Below the pieces are notes generated by a model. It worked only from the letters and a program-made list of their open reading frames with translations, searched no databases and had not been told where the DNA came from. This document shows, one piece after another, positions 60,772 through 64,000 of a stretch of 64,000 nucleotides of DNA. The stretch comes from Solirubrobacteraceae bacterium (lineage in GTDB: Bacteria > Actinomycetota > Thermoleophilia > Solirubrobacterales > Solirubrobacteraceae). The DNA lies in the NCBI GenBank assembly GCA_030681525.1, contig JAUXSD010000211.1, forward strand, positions 1-64,000, read 5' to 3'. Every line of letters begins with the position of its first letter. Within the stretch, counting starts at the first letter, position 1. Made by a program: the position numbers and the translations under genes.

Positions 60772-61224
60772 ATGCCGTCAGCCATCCTCATGCAGGACGT
60801 CGAGCACCTCGGCGAGCGCGGCGCCGTCGTCGACGTCTCCAAGGGCTACCTGCGCAACTACCTCATGCCGCGCAAGCTCGCCCAGCCGGCCACGAAGGGC
60901 GCGCTCGACGAGGCCAAGCGCCGCGCCGAGTCGACCGACCGCGCCACCCAGGCGATCGTCGCCAAGGCCAAGGAGGACGCCGAGGTCCTCAGCCGCACGG
61001 TGCTGACGATCAGCCAGCAGGCCGGCGACGACGGCCGCCTGTTCGGCTCGGTCACCAACCAGGACATCGCCGATGCGATCGAGGAAGCGCGCGGCGTGAA
61101 GGTCGACCGGCGCAAGATCCACCTCGAGGAGCCGATCAAGAACGTCGGCACCTACGTCGTCGTCGTCGAGGTCGCCGAGGGCGTCACCGCCTCGGTCAAG
61201 ACGATGGTCGTCGAGCGAACCTGA
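60772..61224 (+). CDS. rplI: 50S ribosomal protein L9
   Basis: 150 residues from ATG 60772. N-terminal rRNA-binding domain ILMQDVEHLGERGAVVDVSKGYLRNYLMPRKLA, a long connecting helix (KRRAESTDRATQAIVAKAKEDAEVL) and the C-terminal domain (LFGSVTNQDIADAI ... KVDRRKIHLEEPIKNVGTYVV). It lies 4 nt after rpsR. Its stop TGA overlaps a CTG that may start the next small gene. Confidence 0.95.
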   Translation: MPSAILMQDVEHLGERGAVVDVSKGYLRNYLMPRKLAQPATKGALDEAKRRAESTDRATQAIVAKAKEDAEVLSRTVLTISQQAGDDGRLFGSVTNQDIADAIEEARGVKVDRRKIHLEEPIKNVGTYVVVVEVAEGVTASVKTMVVERT

Positions 61225-61415
61225 CGCTCCACTCCCTGCTGCCGCTCGCCGCGCTCGCCGACACGATCTGGAGCGTCGTCGGCGTGGCCGGCGGCGCCGC
61301 CGGGATCGCCCTGCTGCTGTGGGCCGCGCGCAGCGGCCCCGTCGAGCGCGACGCGGAGGACGCGGCGCGCGAGTTCTACACCGAGCACGGGCGCTGGCCC
61401 GACGACCCGGCCTGA
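61221..61415 (+). CDS. Small membrane protein downstream of rplI, probable CTG start
   Basis: Too short for the ORF track in canonical form. From CTG 61221, which overlaps the rplI stop as CTGA, 64 residues are encoded: one membrane helix (IWSVVGVAGGAAGIALLLWAA) and an acidic tail ending ERDAEDAAREFYTEHGRWPDDPA. That tail reads like a real amphipathic domain. The only canonical start, GTG at 61284, would cut the helix. Function unknown. Confidence 0.5.
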   Translation: MTLHSLLPLAALADTIWSVVGVAGGAAGIALLLWAARSGPVERDAEDAAREFYTEHGRWPDDPA

Positions 61416-61455
61416 CGCGGTTCGCGGCCGGGGGGCGCCGGGTACGCAGGCGAGC

Positions 61456-61977
61456 ATGCCGCTCAGCGACGCGCCACAGCAGATCGCCGACACCGTCGAG
61501 CGGCCGTTCGAGGGCCACGCCGACCAGTACCGCCCGTTCGGCGGCTACGCCGCGCTCGTCGGCGCGTTCAACCTCTCGCTGGCCGCGTTCCTCGTGGCCG
61601 CGCAGCGCCGCGGCCGGCTGCCCGAGCGCTATCCGCTCGCCGACCTCGCGCTCATGAGCGCCGGGACGTTCAAGCTCAGCCGGCTCATCGCCAAGGACCG
61701 GGTCACGAGCGTGCTGCGCGCTCCGTTCACCACGTTCCAGGACGACGCCGGCCACGGCGAGGTCGACGAGGCGGCGCGCGGCCGCGGGCTGCGCCGCGCC
61801 GTCGGCGAGCTGCTCGTCTGCGACTACTGCCTCGGCCAGTGGGTCGCGGCGGCGTACCTCGCGGGCTACACGGTCGCGCCGCGCCCGACCCGCACCGTCG
61901 CCGCGCTCTTCACGGTCTACGGCGCCGCCGACGTCCTGCAGCTGGGCTACTCGCGCCTGGAGGACAGCAGCTCGTAG
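61456..61977 (+). CDS. DUF1360 family membrane-associated protein
   Basis: 173 residues. Hydrophobic N-terminal helix (YAALVGAFNLSLAAFLVAAQRRG), then LADLALMSAGTFKLSRLIAKDRVTSVLRAPF and the family's Cys motif LLVCDYCLGQWVAAAYLAGY. DUF1360 proteins include Bacillus spore-coat-associated members, but the function is undefined. Its last 31 nt overlap the end of the convergent SDR gene. Confidence 0.85.
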   Translation: MPLSDAPQQIADTVERPFEGHADQYRPFGGYAALVGAFNLSLAAFLVAAQRRGRLPERYPLADLALMSAGTFKLSRLIAKDRVTSVLRAPFTTFQDDAGHGEVDEAARGRGLRRAVGELLVCDYCLGQWVAAAYLAGYTVAPRPTRTVAALFTVYGAADVLQLGYSRLEDSSS

Positions 61978-62936
61978 CCCGCGGCGGCCAGCGCGGCCGC
62001 CACGGCGCCCAGCCGCGCCCGCCGCTTCGTCGCCCACCAGGCGATCGAGCGCGACTTGGCCTCGTCGGAGAAGCGTCCGTGCGCGCCGGGATCGCCCGGC
62101 GCCGGGGCGAAGAGGTAGTCCGGCCGGTCGGGATCGATCGGATCGTCGGTCTGCTGCGCCTCGACGTTCGTGCGCGCCAGGAAGCGGTCGGCCACGCGCG
62201 GCGCGAGCTTGTTGGCGAGGATCGTCATGACGCTCGAGCCGGCGACGAAGAACTCGCGCCGCGGATGGTCGATCGCCCACAGGATCGCGTCGGCGGCGAC
62301 CTCGGGCTGGAAGACCGGGGCGACCGGCCGCGGGTGGCGGCGCAGCGTCGTGCGCACCCAGCCGAACTGCGGGGTGTTCAGGCCGGGCAGGTGCACGGTG
62401 CTGACCTTCACCGCGCTGCCCTCGTGCATGAGCTCGCAGCGCAGCGCGTCGGCGAAGCCGCGGGCCGCGTGCTTGGCGGCGCAGTAGCTGGCCTGCAGCG
62501 GGATCGCGCGATAGGCGAGCGCCGAGCCGACCATCACGATGACGCCGCGGTCGCGGGGGCGCATCCGGCGCAGGGCGGCGAGCGTGCCGTGGACGTAGCC
62601 GAGGTACGTGACCTCGGTGACGCGGCGAAACTCGGCGGCCTGCGTCTCGTGCACGAAGCCGAGCACGGCGCTCATCGCGCAGTTGACCCAGACGTCGATC
62701 GGGCCGAGCTGCGCCTCGACGCGCTCGGCGGCCGCCTCGACGGCGTCGGCGTCGGCGACGTCGACCGGGCAGACGAGCGCGCGGCCGCCGGCCGCCTCGA
62801 CCTCCTGGCGCGCGGCCTCCAGCCGGCCCTCGCCGCGGGCCAGCAGGGCGACCGCGTCGCCGCGGGCGCCCAGCGCGCGGGCGACGGCGCGGCCGACACC
62901 GGCCGACGCCCCGGTCACGACGACGACCCGGCTCAC
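61947..62936 (-). CDS. Short-chain dehydrogenase/reductase
   Basis: 329 residues from GTG 62936; the ORF track runs on into the upstream gene. Cofactor motif TGASAGVGRAVARAL, then the NAG-equivalent VNCAMSAV, catalytic Ser in GSALAYRAIP and YxxxK as YCAAKHA. A C-terminal extension of about 80 residues ends near SIAWWATKRRARLG. This type (SDR with long C-terminus) reduces or oxidises unknown alcohols. The start overlaps the stop of the GH15 gene. Confidence 0.9.
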   Translation of the reverse strand: MSRVVVVTGASAGVGRAVARALGARGDAVALLARGEGRLEAARQEVEAAGGRALVCPVDVADADAVEAAAERVEAQLGPIDVWVNCAMSAVLGFVHETQAAEFRRVTEVTYLGYVHGTLAALRRMRPRDRGVIVMVGSALAYRAIPLQASYCAAKHAARGFADALRCELMHEGSAVKVSTVHLPGLNTPQFGWVRTTLRRHPRPVAPVFQPEVAADAILWAIDHPRREFFVAGSSVMTILANKLAPRVADRFLARTNVEAQQTDDPIDPDRPDYLFAPAPGDPGAHGRFSDEAKSRSIAWWATKRRARLGAVAAALAAAGYELLSSRRE

Positions 62937-64000
62937 GACGCGCTCACCGACTGGCGGTCGCGCGCCTCGCTGATCGCGACCGCGGCGCTGATCAGGCCGA
63001 TGTGCGAGATCGCCTGCGGGAAGTTGCCCAGCGGATCGCCGGTCGCGACGTCGACCTCCTCGGCGAGCAGGCCGAGGTCGTTGGCGCCGGCCGCCGCCCG
63101 CGCGAAGACGTGCTCGGCGCGCTCCAGGCGCCCGGCCAGCGCGTGGCACTCGGCCAGCCAGAACGAGGCGAGCAGAAACGGGCCGTCCTGCGCATCGGAC
63201 CAGCGGCGCAGCAGCCCGTCGTCGCCGAGATGCGCCTCGAGCGCCGCGATCGTGCTCGTCATCCGCGGGTCGTCGGCGTCGACGAAGCCCGACAGCGCCA
63301 TGAGCAGCACGCCGGCGTCGAGATGGTCGGAGCCGAAGGCGCCGGCGAACGCGGAGCGCTCCTCGCACCACGCCTCGCGCAGGATCGTCTCGCGCAGCTC
63401 GTCGCGCACGCTGGCCCAGCGGCGCGGGTCGGCATGCTCGCCGAGGCGGTCGGCCAGCCGCACCGCCCGGTCCAGCGCGACCCAGCAGCCCAGCTTGGAG
63501 ACCGTGTAGTGACGCTCGCCCTCGCGGCCCTCCCAGATGCTCGAGTCGGTCTCGCCCCACTGCTCGGCGGCGCGGTCGGTGAGCTGGCAGAGAAACTCGC
63601 CGGTGAACGCGTCCAGCTCGCCGATCTCGTCGCGGATGGCCCAGGCGCAGTCCAGCACGTGGCCGAGCACGTCGAGCTGCTTCTGCTGCCACGCGGCGTT
63701 GCCGACGCGCACCGGCCGGGCGCCGCCGTGGCCGGCGAGGTGCGCGAGCTCGTGCTCGGACAGGTCGCGCTCGCCCTCGACGCCGAACATGATCTGGACG
63801 TCCTCGGCGCCCGCGCAGGTGACGCCGGCGCGCACGATCCAGTCGAAGTAGCGCCGCGGCTCGTCGCTGCAGCGCGCCACCGAGAGAGCGCGGGCGATCA
63901 TCGCGGCGTCGCGCAGCCAGCCGAAGCGGTAGTCCCAGTTGGAGTCGCCGCCCGGCACCTCGGGCAGCGACGTCGTCGGCGCGGCGACGACGGCGCCGCT
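62933..64000 (-). CDS. Glycoside hydrolase family 15 protein (glucoamylase/trehalase-like), 5' end beyond the window
   Basis: 355 codons are visible and the frame stays open to base 64000; the ORF-track Met (63958) is internal. The upstream residues VVAAPTTSLPEVPGG followed by NWDYRFGWLRDAAM are the start of the GH15 (alpha/alpha)6 barrel. SSIWEGRE carries the general acid Glu, and GDPLGNFPQAISHIGLI ends the barrel. Actinobacterial relatives include trehalases and dextran/maltose glucohydrolases, which fits the trehalose genes 3-10 kb away. It is coupled to the SDR gene. Confidence 0.88.
   Translation of the reverse strand, partial: SGAVVAAPTTSLPEVPGGDSNWDYRFGWLRDAAMIARALSVARCSDEPRRYFDWIVRAGVTCAGAEDVQIMFGVEGERDLSEHELAHLAGHGGARPVRVGNAAWQQKQLDVLGHVLDCAWAIRDEIGELDAFTGEFLCQLTDRAAEQWGETDSSIWEGREGERHYTVSKLGCWVALDRAVRLADRLGEHADPRRWASVRDELRETILREAWCEERSAFAGAFGSDHLDAGVLLMALSGFVDADDPRMTSTIAALEAHLGDDGLLRRWSDAQDGPFLLASFWLAECHALAGRLERAEHVFARAAAGANDLGLLAEEVDVATGDPLGNFPQAISHIGLISAAVAISEARDRQSVSAS

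Overview
The window is 64 kb of very GC-rich chromosomal DNA from what looks like a deep-branching actinobacterium. The gene families and their neighbours resemble the Thermoleophilia/Solirubrobacterales type (Conexibacter- or Solirubrobacter-like). This is inference from gene content, GC-saturated third positions, TANNNT -10 boxes and frequent ATGA/GTGA gene overlaps; no rRNA or marker search was possible. Coding density is high and almost everything is housekeeping or envelope biology. No insertion sequence, integrase, prophage or CRISPR array was seen.

Layout. 1-6.7 kb: a partial TauE/SafE transporter, the AAA+ ATPase RarA, an aldehyde dehydrogenase homologue lacking its catalytic Cys, a GNAT enzyme, a secreted small protein, a beta-propeller relic, a secreted TSP3-repeat protein, a ZIP transporter and a membrane protein. 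6.8-15.6 kb: an MpaB-type oxygenase gene, then a tetrapyrrole and cytochrome c maturation cluster (precorrin-2 dehydrogenase, an MFS gene, ccmA-ccmB-ccmC-ccmD, hemA, hemC and a uroporphyrinogen methyltransferase/HemD fusion). 15.6-27 kb: SAM hydrolase, BirA, PAP2 phosphatase, a large SF2 helicase with an acidic insertion, a TlpA-like thioredoxin, a GalT-like protein, an AEC carrier, a probable pyrophosphate-dependent phosphofructokinase, Dtd, an acidic orphan and a nitroreductase. 27.2-33.2 kb: a complete peptide ABC transporter operon (SBP, two permeases, two ATPases) ending inside tRNA-Arg(CCT), which abuts the 3' remnant of a Fic gene.

33.6-50.4 kb is rich in envelope and exported proteins: CAP-domain protein, M14 carboxypeptidase, L,D-transpeptidase, CPBP protease, a PIG-V-like mannosyltransferase, a bifunctional penicillin-binding protein, a class E sortase and a degenerate M28-like membrane protein. 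Interspersed are a deazaflavin-dependent reductase, pyrE, a HAD hydrolase, infA and thiL. 50.4-55.3 kb is a tightly coupled operon of response regulator, histidine kinase, HtrA-like lipoprotein protease and trehalose-6-phosphate synthase. 55.9-61.2 kb is the rpsF-ssb-rpsR-rplI ribosomal cluster, split by a GH65 phosphorylase and a beta-phosphoglucomutase-like HAD gene. The window ends with a DUF1360 protein, an SDR oxidoreductase and a partial GH15 glucoamylase/trehalase-like gene.

Recurring themes: (i) several pseudoenzyme-like proteins (ALDH, GalT-like, M28-like); (ii) start codons that appear to be AUC or CUG in translationally coupled positions; (iii) many -10 boxes placed 6-11 nt before start codons, suggesting leaderless mRNAs; (iv) a dispersed intergenic palindrome present in three copies; (v) trehalose/alpha-glucoside genes (otsA, GH65, HAD, GH15) concentrated in the last 10 kb. 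No unmistakably new multi-gene system is present. The best candidates for follow-up are the GH65-HAD insertion in the ribosomal operon, the TCS-HtrA-OtsA operon, the palindromic repeat family, the tRNA/Fic junction and the helicase with the acidic insertion.
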